Below the pieces are notes generated by a model. That model ran no database searches. It was given only the letters and a program-made list of their open reading frames with translations, and was not told the origin of the DNA. 64,000 bases of DNA from positions 1,240,001 to 1,304,000 of the forward strand of contig JASGHI010000003.1 of assembly GCA_049841155.1 (NCBI GenBank). The letters run 5' to 3'. This DNA is from ZC4RG30 sp049841155 (GTDB taxonomy: Bacteria > Pseudomonadota > Gammaproteobacteria > Steroidobacterales > Steroidobacteraceae). Shown here piece after piece: positions 54,097-62,666 of this stretch (positions are counted from its first letter, which is position 1; the number at the start of each line of letters is the position of its first letter). Made by a program: the position numbers and the translations under genes.

Positions 54097-55329
54097 TTAT
54101 CCAATCTGCGGAGCGCGAGGGCGATCACCCTCCTCCTCCCGATCAGTGAAAGCGACCAGGAACAGGACCAGAACGACCGCGGAACAGACCGCAGCAAACA
54201 TCCAGATCGAGAACCAGTTGTGCACGGTCGCCCCGTTGCCAGCCGTGCTGGCGTATGCGTCCACGACAATGCCGGAGAACCACGCTCCGACGAACATGCC
54301 CGCACCATAGGTCAGGAAAGTGATCAGCCCCTGCGTCGCGGCCCGCAGGGCAGCCGGCGCCTTGCGGTCGATATAGATCTGGCCCACCACGAAGAAGAAG
54401 TCGTAGCAGATACCATGCAGCACGATGCCGCCCCAGAGCATCCAGACCAGCGGACCGGCATTGCCGTAGGAGAACAGCACATAACGCAGGACCCATGCGA
54501 GCATTCCGACGGCAAGCATCCACTTGACGCCAAGGCGGCGGAAGAACCATGGAATGAGCAGCATGCACAGCAGCTCCGACATCTGCCCGCCGGTCATCTT
54601 GGTGGCGGCATTGGCGACGCCGATCTCGTTCAGGTACAGGTTCGTGAAGGCGTAGTAGAACTGCAGCGGTATGCAGATCAGGAACGAGGCGATGGCGAAC
54701 ACCGCCATCGAACGCCCCCTGAGCAGTTGCAGGGATTCCCGCGACACGATCTCGCCGAAGGAGAAGCGCGTCGCGGTGGCCAGCGGCTGGGTGTCCGGAA
54801 GGGTCAGGCAGTACAGCGCCATCAGCAGCGAGCATCCCGCCGCAATGCGCATCGGCACGGCCGTGGCTTCCAGGCCCAGATTTCCGACGATCAATCCGGC
54901 CACGATCCAGCCGCCGGTGCCGAAGACGCGGATCCAGCCGAACTCCTGCTTCGGATCGCTCATCTGCCGGAATGCCAGCGAATTGGTCAGGGCCAGCGTC
55001 GGCATGTAGCACAGTGCATAGATCAGCACGACCACGTACAGCAGTCCGAAGGCCTGCTGCTGCGAAGCGATGTACAGCAGCACCGCGCCCGCGGCATGCA
55101 GGAATGCCAGCAGCTTCTGCGTCGCGAACAGGCGGTCGGCAAAGATGCCGACGAAGAACGGGGAGATGATGGCGCCGATCGCCGTCGTTCCCGCCGCCCA
55201 GCCGATCTGCTGGCCGGTGAAATGCAGCGTCGTGGCGAGCCAGGTGCCCAGGGTGACGTACCAGGCGCCCCAGATGAAGTACTCCAGGAACATCATCGTG
55301 CTCAGGCGCGCGCGCATCTGCAGTTTCAT
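54097..55329 (-). CDS. MFS transporter, nucleoside:H+ symporter (NupG-like) family
   Basis: Inner-membrane transporter with 12 predicted helices. The 410 residues begin MRARLSTMMFLEYFIWGAWYVTLGTWL, the N-terminal signature of the NupG/XapB-type family, and include GWAAGTTAIGAIISPFFVGIFADR, FGWIRVFGTGGWI and GICYDFFFVVGQIYIDRKAP. Relatives beside sugar isomerase genes probably carry sugars and not nucleosides; that is inference. It overlaps the upstream isomerase stop by 4 bases. Confidence 0.9.
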   Translation of the reverse strand: MKLQMRARLSTMMFLEYFIWGAWYVTLGTWLATTLHFTGQQIGWAAGTTAIGAIISPFFVGIFADRLFATQKLLAFLHAAGAVLLYIASQQQAFGLLYVVVLIYALCYMPTLALTNSLAFRQMSDPKQEFGWIRVFGTGGWIVAGLIVGNLGLEATAVPMRIAAGCSLLMALYCLTLPDTQPLATATRFSFGEIVSRESLQLLRGRSMAVFAIASFLICIPLQFYYAFTNLYLNEIGVANAATKMTGGQMSELLCMLLIPWFFRRLGVKWMLAVGMLAWVLRYVLFSYGNAGPLVWMLWGGIVLHGICYDFFFVVGQIYIDRKAPAALRAATQGLITFLTYGAGMFVGAWFSGIVVDAYASTAGNGATVHNWFSIWMFAAVCSAVVLVLFLVAFTDREEEGDRPRAPQIG

Positions 55330-56279
55330 GCGCGCACCCCGTAGCCGACCTTGCGCAGGTACTGGTACGCGGCGGCGCTCACCGCCACGGCATCGGTCGC
55401 GCCGTCGCGCTCGACGAAGTAGTACGGACGATCCACCTTGGCGCCGGCCTCCCGGATCGCGGCGAAATCGAACGTGCCCTCTCCTGGAGTCGCGATCTTG
55501 CCCTCCCCGTCCGCATCCTTGAGATGGAAAAGTGCTATGCGCGAGGCGAACCGCTCGATGGTCTTCTGCGGTGCTTCGCCACTGCCCTTCATCGACCAGT
55601 AGATGTCCAGTTCGTAGCGGATGGAGGGATCCGTGTTGGCAACGATCAGATCGAACGGCACCTTGCCTCCCTCGATGGGAGTGAATTCCGGCGCATGCGG
55701 ATGGAACGAGAGCGCTACACCCTTCTCCTTCGCAAGAGCATTGGCCTTGTTGAGGCCGTCAGCGAAACGCATGACGTTGTCGACCGTGGAGAAATTGACC
55801 GTGCCGCCGCCCGCGATGGTGGCGAACCGGGCGCCGACGTCGCGGACGGGTCCCGCGAGAATGCGCGCCAGCTGCACCACTCCCACCGGGCTGTAGACCA
55901 CATCCTGCGCCTGGCTGAAGGTGTCCGGCCCCCACGGCTGCGGCGGCAGGAAGGGAAAAACATGATCGAAGCCGATGTGCACGGACGGAATGTCGAGCCC
56001 CAGGGATTCGGCACGTTTGCGGATGTCCTCGGGCTTGTAGCCGGAGAACCCGGCAAGCTCGACGCCGTCATAGCCGATCTCGCGCACCTTCTCGAGCAGT
56101 GCGGAATACTTGGCCCAGCCCATCTCTGCGCCATTGCGGCCGACGAACGTGAAAAACTGCACGCCGAGCGGCGCCCGGTCTTTCGAGGAAGCTGCCCTGG
56201 ACTGGCCCAGGGCACCGCGGCCTGCCAGAAGCATGGCCGCCGACGCGGAAATTCCCGCCACCGCTTCACGTCTGTTCAT
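55326..56279 (-). CDS. Exported sugar phosphate isomerase/epimerase-like TIM barrel
   Basis: I start at ATG 56279, preceded by GGAGGTGGAG. The N-terminus MNRREAVAGISASAAMLLAGRG is a Tat-like signal with R-R. The 317-residue TIM barrel contains GYDGVELAGFSGY, SVHIGFDH, VALSFHPHAPEF, RYELDIYWSMKG and IALFHLKDADG, with the metal-binding E, D and H positions. Family members act on sugars or keto-sugars in the cytoplasm; export points to periplasmic chemistry. It overlaps the MFS gene. Confidence 0.88.
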   Translation of the reverse strand: MNRREAVAGISASAAMLLAGRGALGQSRAASSKDRAPLGVQFFTFVGRNGAEMGWAKYSALLEKVREIGYDGVELAGFSGYKPEDIRKRAESLGLDIPSVHIGFDHVFPFLPPQPWGPDTFSQAQDVVYSPVGVVQLARILAGPVRDVGARFATIAGGGTVNFSTVDNVMRFADGLNKANALAKEKGVALSFHPHAPEFTPIEGGKVPFDLIVANTDPSIRYELDIYWSMKGSGEAPQKTIERFASRIALFHLKDADGEGKIATPGEGTFDFAAIREAGAKVDRPYYFVERDGATDAVAVSAAAYQYLRKVGYGVRA

Positions 56280-56351
56280 CTCCACCTCCGGCCATCTGCG
56301 ACATCGGTGCAACGAAAATGCGTAGCCATCCTTGCCTTGCGCATGCGCCGC

Positions 56352-57149
56352 TCAATCCTGCGGCGGAGGAACGATCGACTGGCGTTCGGCCGGATCGCTG
56401 GCGTCGCACCACTCCTCCAGGGCGTAACTGCCCGGCGGCGAACGGTCAAACGTGTAGAAGAACGTGTGAGGCTTCGTGTAGATCTTCGGATCGGAGTACG
56501 TATACGTGATCGTCATGTGCTGACCGTCCTCGGACAGCTTGAAGCGTTCCCCGAGATGCGTCTCCGGCGTGCGCCAGCCGTCCGCCGGCACGCGCCCCGC
56601 GGGCAGACCCACGGTATCCACGACGAACTCGCCATTCTCGTAGTGCCCCACGCCATGTCCGGCTCCTTGCGGCACCCAGTGCGAGGCATCCGGGTGCGAA
56701 CGCCCGTCGAGCCAAATGGAGCGCGCACCGCCGCGCTCCGGCGCGATGACGAACTGCAGCTTGCTCTCGATGATGTGGATGCCGCCCGAATCCGGACTGA
56801 TGCCCAGTGCACCATCCTGATTCGGTCCGCCCTGGCAGGGCATGTCCACCACGATATAGGGCTCGCCCACCTTGTGCGGCTTGTTGACATCGACAGCCAG
56901 CAAGCCCGGGGGACCTCCCCGCGGAGGGTGACTATCGAGTTCGGCCTTGCCGGCCGGCGTGAGCGAAGCCTTTTCAAAGGTGCCGCTCAGACCGTCAAAG
57001 CTTCCCGATTCGTTCGTGTCGGTGCGCACCCAGTCGCCTTCGAAGCCCAGCGGAGCGGCGGGAGCGGCGGCATGTCCGCACACACCGAGCGCCAGGGACC
57101 CTCCGGCGAGTGCCAGCATCACGGAGCGCTGGATGGTTGTCCTGTTCAT
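56352..57149 (-). CDS. Exported protein of the unnamed G-H-W-E family (copy 4)
   Basis: The 265 residues begin with a signal (MLALAGGSLALGVCGHAAA). The family layout is present: FEGDWVRTDTNESG, RSIWLDGRSHPD, then a diverged core AGHGVGHYENGEFVVDTVGLP with Y and N in place of W and E-G, followed by TPETHLGERFKLSEDGQHMTITYTYSDPKIY. Its start overlaps copy 5. Because the core is altered here, any enzymatic role for the W or D residues would not be universal. Function unknown. Confidence 0.8.
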   Translation of the reverse strand: MNRTTIQRSVMLALAGGSLALGVCGHAAAPAAPLGFEGDWVRTDTNESGSFDGLSGTFEKASLTPAGKAELDSHPPRGGPPGLLAVDVNKPHKVGEPYIVVDMPCQGGPNQDGALGISPDSGGIHIIESKLQFVIAPERGGARSIWLDGRSHPDASHWVPQGAGHGVGHYENGEFVVDTVGLPAGRVPADGWRTPETHLGERFKLSEDGQHMTITYTYSDPKIYTKPHTFFYTFDRSPPGSYALEEWCDASDPAERQSIVPPPQD

Positions 57150-57886
57150 TTCGCCGCACCCCCGGTCGCAATGGTCGAGGACTCAAGGAACTTGGCCCGT
57201 TCCTCGTCGTAGGGATTGCAGGTCGGCTTCGCCGGCGGCTCGAACGTGTCGGGCAGCCTGGAGTAGCGATACTCGTAGCTGTGGGGCACCTTGAAGACCG
57301 CAGGGTCGCTCCAGGTGGAGACCACCGACAGCACGCTGCCGCCGTCCAGCAGGCGGAAGCGCTCCACCAGATGCGACTGCTCCGTGCGGAAGCCTCCACC
57401 GGGAATGCTCGTCATGCCGCGCGTTCCGGAGAACCCGTTGGTGTCCACGATCAGGGTATCGCCGTCCCAGTAGGCATAGGAATCGCCGTTGGTTGCCGGG
57501 TCGAATATGTCCGTGTTGATATGGGACCTGCGTTCGAGATAGATATGCCGCAGCGCAACGGGAGCCTGTGCCTCGATGAAGATCTCGCGGGTCCCCTGCC
57601 GTATGTTCAGCGGACGCCCGGAATCCATCAGGAATGGCATGCCGAGCAGGTTGCACCAGCGGATGGCATGGGCATCGTCCTTCGCGTGCTGCGCCGCCAC
57701 GGCAGCCGTGACCGCCGGCCGCAGCTGTGCGCGGGGGATCTTGCGGCTGTCCACCTTCAGATACCAGTAACCGGAAATATCCGGCTTGGCGCCGGCCGGT
57801 CCCTGCGCTGCAAGCGCCGCCGGCGCCATTGACGCCAGTAGGCCCGCCAGCAGGAAGCCACCGAGATGTTTTCGCATCGCCGTCAT
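57146..57886 (-). CDS. Exported protein of the unnamed G-H-W-E family (copy 5)
   Basis: I start at ATG 57886, with GGAG 10 bases upstream; the frame opens at 58117 and ATG 57877 is the alternative. The 246 residues have a signal (FLLAGLLASMAPAALAA), PDISGYWYLKVD, RHIYLERRSHIN, and the core YAYWDGDTLIVDTNGFSGT. Then TEQSHLVERFRLLDGGSVLSVVSTWSDPAVFKVPHSYEYRYSRLP keeps the family order. It is the first gene after the TonB receptor in the LacI-linked operon. Confidence 0.8.
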   Translation of the reverse strand: MTAMRKHLGGFLLAGLLASMAPAALAAQGPAGAKPDISGYWYLKVDSRKIPRAQLRPAVTAAVAAQHAKDDAHAIRWCNLLGMPFLMDSGRPLNIRQGTREIFIEAQAPVALRHIYLERRSHINTDIFDPATNGDSYAYWDGDTLIVDTNGFSGTRGMTSIPGGGFRTEQSHLVERFRLLDGGSVLSVVSTWSDPAVFKVPHSYEYRYSRLPDTFEPPAKPTCNPYDEERAKFLESSTIATGGAAK

Positions 57887-57968
57887 TGAATCATTACTCC
57901 TGCCAGATAAGGACCAAGGTGGCAGTCCCTTGGCCCCCGCCTCGGGATGAACGGATGAAACAGCCGGC

Positions 57969-60293
57969 CTACTGCCACTGGTACATGTACCGGACGCCGA
58001 AGGTACGCGGCGCCAGATACGAGTAACTATAGACATAGGAGCGATCATTGGGTCCAGCACTGGAGAACACGGTCTCGTCGCTGAGATTGTTGACGTACGC
58101 CTGCATCTGCCAGGCACCCGACGCCGGCTGGTACATGAGACTCAGGTTGGTCAGGGTGTAGGCCGCCTGCGTATCGTCCGTCCGGTTGAAGAACGTGAAG
58201 AACTGCTTGCTCTGGTACTTGGCCGATACCCGCCCCGTCAACCTGCCGGCGGCGCCCTCCCAGGTATGCTCGATTGCGCCGCCAACGGACCATTTCGGCG
58301 CCTGCTGCGGCGCATTGCCGGCCAGCTGAACGCTGGTGGCATTGGGATTGGTCGGCGACGGCGTGGCGACGAGGACGGCATTGGGTCCGAGGTCCACGGG
58401 CCCCAGATCACACCCGGCGGGCGCCGTCGTGGTGCCCGGCATACAAACCGACCGGTTCTGCCACGAGGTACCGGTCCAGCGCGGAGTCGTGGCCGGCACG
58501 AGGAAGTCCTTGAACTCGGAATCCATGTACGCGATGTTCAGATCCACCTTCGCGATCGGCGTCAGTGCCGTGAAATCCAGCTCCGCGCCCCGGTACTTGG
58601 TCGAACCGGCGTTGACGATCGTCAGGCCGCCGCCATAAGGCACGATCTGCTGCACCTGCTGGCCGGTGTAGTCGCTGCTGTACACGTCGAAATTCACCTG
58701 CAGCCGGTTCTGCAGGAAACGGTTTTTCGTACCGATCTCCGCCGTCTTGACGCTCTCCGGTCCGTACGGAGCGACGTCGGTGAAGCCACCCGACTTGTAG
58801 CCGGTGCCGTATTTCGCGTAGATGAGACTGTCGGGCGTGACCTGCCAGTCCACGCCGAAGTTGTAGGTGTTCTTCTTGACCGAAACGGACAGGGGCGCAC
58901 CGGGAAGTGCGCCCGGCGGCAGTGTCTCGGCAAAGAAAAGATAGCCGATCCGGTTCTTGTCGTCGTCATTGTGACGCATGCCGGCAGTCAGCTTCAGGTT
59001 GTCCAGAAGCTTGAAGGACACCTGGGCCATTTCGGCCAGGGACTTGATCTCCACGTCATAGATGAAGTGGATGACCGGCGTCGGCGCCAACGTGCCATTC
59101 GGGGCAAAGTTGAACGAATCGAGGTGGTTCTTGTTGCGGAAGTAGTACACGCCCGCCTGCCACGTGAATCGCGAGTCCTGGTTCGGCGAGGCGAAGCGCA
59201 GCTCCTGGTTGGTGGTCTTCGGGTTCTCGGTCTGGTTGTAGTCGCGCGCCTGGTAGGCAGGGGCCGGATTCGCGGTCGTCGCCGGTCCGTAGATGTAGTT
59301 CGGACCACCGGTGAGCGAATCATCCTTGAGGTCGTCGAAGCCCCCAAGGTAAGTGATCGTCGCCCACGGCGCCGTATACGTCGCATCGTAGCGCAGCATC
59401 GTGTCGGTGAGGTTCAGCCGCGTCTGCACGTACTTGGTGAATGTCTTGGCGTCCTGCAACGTGGGCATGCTGTGCACGACCCAGCCGTTTGCGTCCGTCA
59501 CATAGGGCGCGGGGTTTCCCGGGCTGCCCAACGCGGTCTGCACGGTGTGTTCGATCGTCGCGCGCAGGGACAGGTTGTCGGTGGGCTGCCAGGCAAGCTG
59601 GAAGCGCCCGGAGCGGGCATTCTCGTCGTCCAGCTTGCCCCACTGGCGGCTGGTGCCGCGGTAGCCGTCGTGGTAGCGGGTTCCGAAGGAGAAGCGCATC
59701 TGCAGACGGTCGCTCAGCGCGACGTTCGCGGCGCCCTCTGTATCGATATTGCTGTAGTTGCCCGCGCCGACCTGGATGTAGCCGTTGGTGTCCTTGCCGG
59801 GACGCGCGTTGTAGATGTTGATGGCACCGCCCGTGGCATTGCGGCCATACAGTGTGCCCTGCGGGCCGCGCAGGATCTCTACCCGCGCCAGATCGTACTG
59901 GGTAAGGCCCAGCGCGTACGCGCGGTCCTGATAGAAGCCGTCGTGGCTGACGACGACCGCGGGGTCGCCGATTTCCGTGGTGTCGCGGCTGGAGATGCCG
60001 CGCATCGTGAGCACGGTGCCATTGCCGGCTCCCGTGATGTTCACGCTCGGCGACACCGCCGACAGGGACTGGATGCTGGTCACGCCCTGATTGCGCAGGG
60101 CATCTGCGTCCAGCACTTCCATGGAAATGGCCGTCTTCTGCGCCGACACCTCGACGCGCTCTGCGGTCACGATGACCTCTTCCAGACTGCCGCCCGGCTC
60201 GTCCGCCGCTTTTGCGATGGCTGCAGAGACGGCCAGCGTCACGCACACCACGCGAGCGCAATTGTTCGGTGCAAAGAACCAAGAGCTGCCCAT
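57969..60293 (-). CDS. TonB-dependent receptor of the LacI-linked operon
   Basis: I start at ATG 60293 (MGSSWFFAPNN), with AGGGGGG 4 bases upstream; the frame opens at 60644. The 774 residues have a signal ending at AKA, a plug with EEVIVTAERVEVSAQKTAIS, TMRGISSRDTTEIGDPAVVV and RVEILRGPQGTLYGRNATGGAINIYN, and a barrel with terminal MYQWQ. No STN domain is present, so no sigma signalling. Two operators at 60360-60398 lie upstream. Expected substrate is a sugar or glycoside too large for porins (inference). Confidence 0.93.
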   Translation of the reverse strand: MGSSWFFAPNNCARVVCVTLAVSAAIAKAADEPGGSLEEVIVTAERVEVSAQKTAISMEVLDADALRNQGVTSIQSLSAVSPSVNITGAGNGTVLTMRGISSRDTTEIGDPAVVVSHDGFYQDRAYALGLTQYDLARVEILRGPQGTLYGRNATGGAINIYNARPGKDTNGYIQVGAGNYSNIDTEGAANVALSDRLQMRFSFGTRYHDGYRGTSRQWGKLDDENARSGRFQLAWQPTDNLSLRATIEHTVQTALGSPGNPAPYVTDANGWVVHSMPTLQDAKTFTKYVQTRLNLTDTMLRYDATYTAPWATITYLGGFDDLKDDSLTGGPNYIYGPATTANPAPAYQARDYNQTENPKTTNQELRFASPNQDSRFTWQAGVYYFRNKNHLDSFNFAPNGTLAPTPVIHFIYDVEIKSLAEMAQVSFKLLDNLKLTAGMRHNDDDKNRIGYLFFAETLPPGALPGAPLSVSVKKNTYNFGVDWQVTPDSLIYAKYGTGYKSGGFTDVAPYGPESVKTAEIGTKNRFLQNRLQVNFDVYSSDYTGQQVQQIVPYGGGLTIVNAGSTKYRGAELDFTALTPIAKVDLNIAYMDSEFKDFLVPATTPRWTGTSWQNRSVCMPGTTTAPAGCDLGPVDLGPNAVLVATPSPTNPNATSVQLAGNAPQQAPKWSVGGAIEHTWEGAAGRLTGRVSAKYQSKQFFTFFNRTDDTQAAYTLTNLSLMYQPASGAWQMQAYVNNLSDETVFSSAGPNDRSYVYSYSYLAPRTFGVRYMYQWQ

Positions 60294-60359
60294 AGCACCC
60301 CCCCTACTAGTTATTTTCGTATTACCGACTCGAGCGTCCTGCACGGGCGTCGTGATTCG

Positions 60360-60377
60360 AATGTAAGCGATTTCATA
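60360..60377. promoter_or_regulatory. LacI-type operator, site B
   Basis: AATGTAAGCGATTTCATA, upstream of the TonB receptor. Its C-G centre (60368-60369) is exactly 21 bases, two helical turns, from that of site C, which would allow cooperative binding. Confidence 0.75.
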
Positions 60378-60381
60378 ACGC

Positions 60382-60398
60382 GTGTAAACGGTATCAAT
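60382..60398. promoter_or_regulatory. LacI-type operator, site C
   Basis: GTGTAAACGGTATCAAT, on the same helical face as site B and between the receptor and the LacI-family gene. It could also mediate autoregulation of the repressor, whose start is at 60526. Confidence 0.7.
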
Positions 60399-60525
60399 TC
60401 CGATCATCCACCCCCTCAAAAGGCAGCAGGAATCGCTGCTTAGGCCTCTTTTTTCCCGGCCCGGCCAGGCCCTGGGACCGGCTCCTGTAATAAGATCGCT
60501 CATCCTCACAGGACCCGGATCAAAG

Positions 60526-61533
60526 ATGCCTACCATTCGCGATGTCGCAGCGCGCGCGCGCGTGTCGACCGCGACCGTCTCGCGCGTACTGAGTAACCCG
60601 GAAATCGTCTCCGAGGAAACGCGCCGCAACGTGATGAAGGCCATCGAAGCCCTCGGCTACTCGCCGAACGCGGCCGCGAAGATCCTGCGCACGTCCGCCA
60701 CGCGGAAAATCCTCGTCACGGTGCCCGACATCGCCAATCCGTTCTTTTCGCTGATCATCCAGGGCATCGAGGAAGCCGCCCAGCGCGAAGGCTACGCGGT
60801 GCTGCTGGGAGACACTCACCATGACCCCGGGACCGAGGATCGCTACGGTTCGATGCTGCTGCAGCGGGAAGCCGATGGACTGATCTTCCTGGGGCACCGG
60901 CTGCCCGGCAATCTCCGCTCCCTCATGAGCGACAGGACGGCCTTCCCGCCGATCGTCAATGGCTGCGAATACAGCCCGCTGCTCAAGGTTCCGAGCGCGC
61001 ATATCGACAACGCGCTGGCTGCACAGCAGGTCATGGACCATCTCTACCGGCTGGGCCATCGGAGAATCGGGGTCATCACCGGCCCGCTGGCAAGCCCGCT
61101 CGGCCGTGACCGCCTCAAGGGCGTCATGGCACGGGCGCGTACCGAGAAGGCAACCAAACATCTCATCGTCGTCGACGGCGACTTCACCATCGCCTCCGGC
61201 ATCGCAGGCGCGGCACAGCTCATCGCTCACCCCAAGCGGCCAACGGCCGTGTTCTGCTTCAACGACGAGATGGCCATAGGAGTGCTCGAATACGCCCGGC
61301 GTGTGGGCCGCGCGGTTCCCGAATCCCTGTCGGTGGTGGGCTTCGACGACATCCGTTTCGCCAGATACACGCAGCCGGCGTTGACGACGATCAGCCAGCC
61401 GATGCTCGACATTGGGCGGGAGACGGTGCGCCTGCTGCTCGGCGTATTGCGCGGCTCGATTGCCGAACCCGTCTCGGTCACCCTGCCCCATCAGCTCGAG
61501 ATCCGCGCCAGCACCGCTGCGCCGGACCGCTGA
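60526..61533 (+). CDS. LacI-family transcription repressor
   Basis: The 335 residues begin with the LacI helix-turn-helix TIRDVAARARVSTATVSRVLSNPEIVSEETRR and hinge YSPNAAAKILRTSATRKI (each in part), then the periplasmic-binding-protein fold: VTVPDIANPFFSLIIQGIE, GLIFLGHR, GHRRIGVITGP, VFCFNDEMAIGVLEYAR and SVVGFDDIRFARYTQPALTTISQP. The inducer is not identified. Four matching operators in the window (51430, 60368, 60389, 61574) connect it to three transcription units. Confidence 0.95.
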   Translation: MPTIRDVAARARVSTATVSRVLSNPEIVSEETRRNVMKAIEALGYSPNAAAKILRTSATRKILVTVPDIANPFFSLIIQGIEEAAQREGYAVLLGDTHHDPGTEDRYGSMLLQREADGLIFLGHRLPGNLRSLMSDRTAFPPIVNGCEYSPLLKVPSAHIDNALAAQQVMDHLYRLGHRRIGVITGPLASPLGRDRLKGVMARARTEKATKHLIVVDGDFTIASGIAGAAQLIAHPKRPTAVFCFNDEMAIGVLEYARRVGRAVPESLSVVGFDDIRFARYTQPALTTISQPMLDIGRETVRLLLGVLRGSIAEPVSVTLPHQLEIRASTAAPDR

Positions 61534-61565
61534 TCGCCCTTGCGCAGGATGCTGCAAGGCCTATG

Positions 61566-61582
61566 ATGTAATCGATTACTAT
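61566..61582. promoter_or_regulatory. LacI-type operator, site D
   Basis: ATGTAATCGATTACTAT contains the perfect palindrome GTAATCGATTAC (61568-61579), upstream of the isomerase operon that starts at 61614. It is the most symmetric of the four sites. Confidence 0.75.
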
Positions 61583-61613
61583 TCCACGAACGGATTTCGG
61601 GGGGGACACGACC

Positions 61614-62666
61614 ATGCAAGCAGGCAGACGGCAACTCCTGACATGCGCCGCGCTGGCACCTCTCGCCCTGGCCGCACGCAGGCTGCCCGCCGCAGCCGCG
61701 CAGCGCTCGGTGATCGATGGCGTGATACTCGGCGTGCAGACCTACAGTTTCCACGACATCCTCGACGATGGCAGCGATCATTCCGCCGCGATCATCGAAC
61801 GGATGCTGCAGTGCGGCCTGTCTTCCTGCGAGCTTTTTGCACCGCAGGTCGAGCCCGGCGTATTCACGGGCACCCTGCCTCCCGCGTCGCAGTGCCCCAA
61901 GCCCGATATCGGCTGCCCGCCCAACGCCGGCGGCAGCGAGCGCAACGGCTTCGCCTGGGTATTCCAGCGCAAGAAAGGTGACGACTATGTGAAAGCACGC
62001 GCGGCACAGCGCGCATTCCGGGAATCCAAGCCGCGCGCCCACTACGAGGCGATCCGCAGGCGCTTCGACGACGCCGGCATCGAGCTGTTCACCTACAACC
62101 CGATGTTCGATCTCGACTGCACCGACGCGGAGATCGACGGCATCTTCTACGCCGCGAAGGCGCTGGGTGTGAAGGGGATCAACGCCTCGATCCGCGTACC
62201 CATGCTCAAGCGCGCGATCCCTTTCGCGGAAAAGCACCAGGTCGTCATCGCGCCGCACGGCCACAGTGTGGTCACCGACCTCGAAGACTTCTCCACGCGC
62301 AAGACCTTCACGGATGCCTTCGCGCTGTCGAAGTGGGTCTGGGCGAATCTCGACATCGGACACTACGTCGCCAGCGGCGAAGACCCGCTCGAATTCATCC
62401 AGACATTTCACGATCGCATCACCAACCTGCACATCAAGGATCGGCAGAAGAACCGATCCGCCACGTCGGAAGATGGCGCCAACGTCCCCTGGGGCACGGG
62501 CGACACGCCCATTGCCGCCGTGCTGCGCCTGCTGCGCGACAAGCGCTACAAGATCCCCGCCTTCATCGAAATCGAGCACATCGGCACGACGACGGCCGTG
62601 GGCGAGGTGATCAAAGCCTACGACTACTGCAAGCAGGCACTGGCCGGCACCCCGAGGACGGCATGA
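61614..62666 (+). CDS. Exported sugar phosphate isomerase/epimerase-like TIM barrel
   Basis: The 350 residues begin with a twin-arginine-type signal (GRRQLLTCAALAPLALAARR...AAAAQ). The TIM barrel includes GVQTYSFHDIL, SCELFAPQVEPG, IELFTYNPMFD, VIAPHGHS, WANLDIGHYVASGEDPLEFIQ and TNLHIKDRQKNR, with metal-binding E, D and H. GGGGG precedes ATG 61614. It is first in a three-gene run of related exported isomerases, and its stop overlaps the next start. Confidence 0.88.
   Translation: MQAGRRQLLTCAALAPLALAARRLPAAAAQRSVIDGVILGVQTYSFHDILDDGSDHSAAIIERMLQCGLSSCELFAPQVEPGVFTGTLPPASQCPKPDIGCPPNAGGSERNGFAWVFQRKKGDDYVKARAAQRAFRESKPRAHYEAIRRRFDDAGIELFTYNPMFDLDCTDAEIDGIFYAAKALGVKGINASIRVPMLKRAIPFAEKHQVVIAPHGHSVVTDLEDFSTRKTFTDAFALSKWVWANLDIGHYVASGEDPLEFIQTFHDRITNLHIKDRQKNRSATSEDGANVPWGTGDTPIAAVLRLLRDKRYKIPAFIEIEHIGTTTAVGEVIKAYDYCKQALAGTPRTA

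Noticed and set aside
53617..55344. 575-codon plus-strand frame across MFS and DUF6152 genes
   Set aside because: Spans two real genes on the other strand and shows only low-complexity His/Arg/Gln sequence.
58266..60443. 725-codon plus-strand frame opposite the TonB receptor
   Set aside because: Antisense shadow; Arg/Val/His-rich, without domains, and the opposite strand has full receptor motifs.
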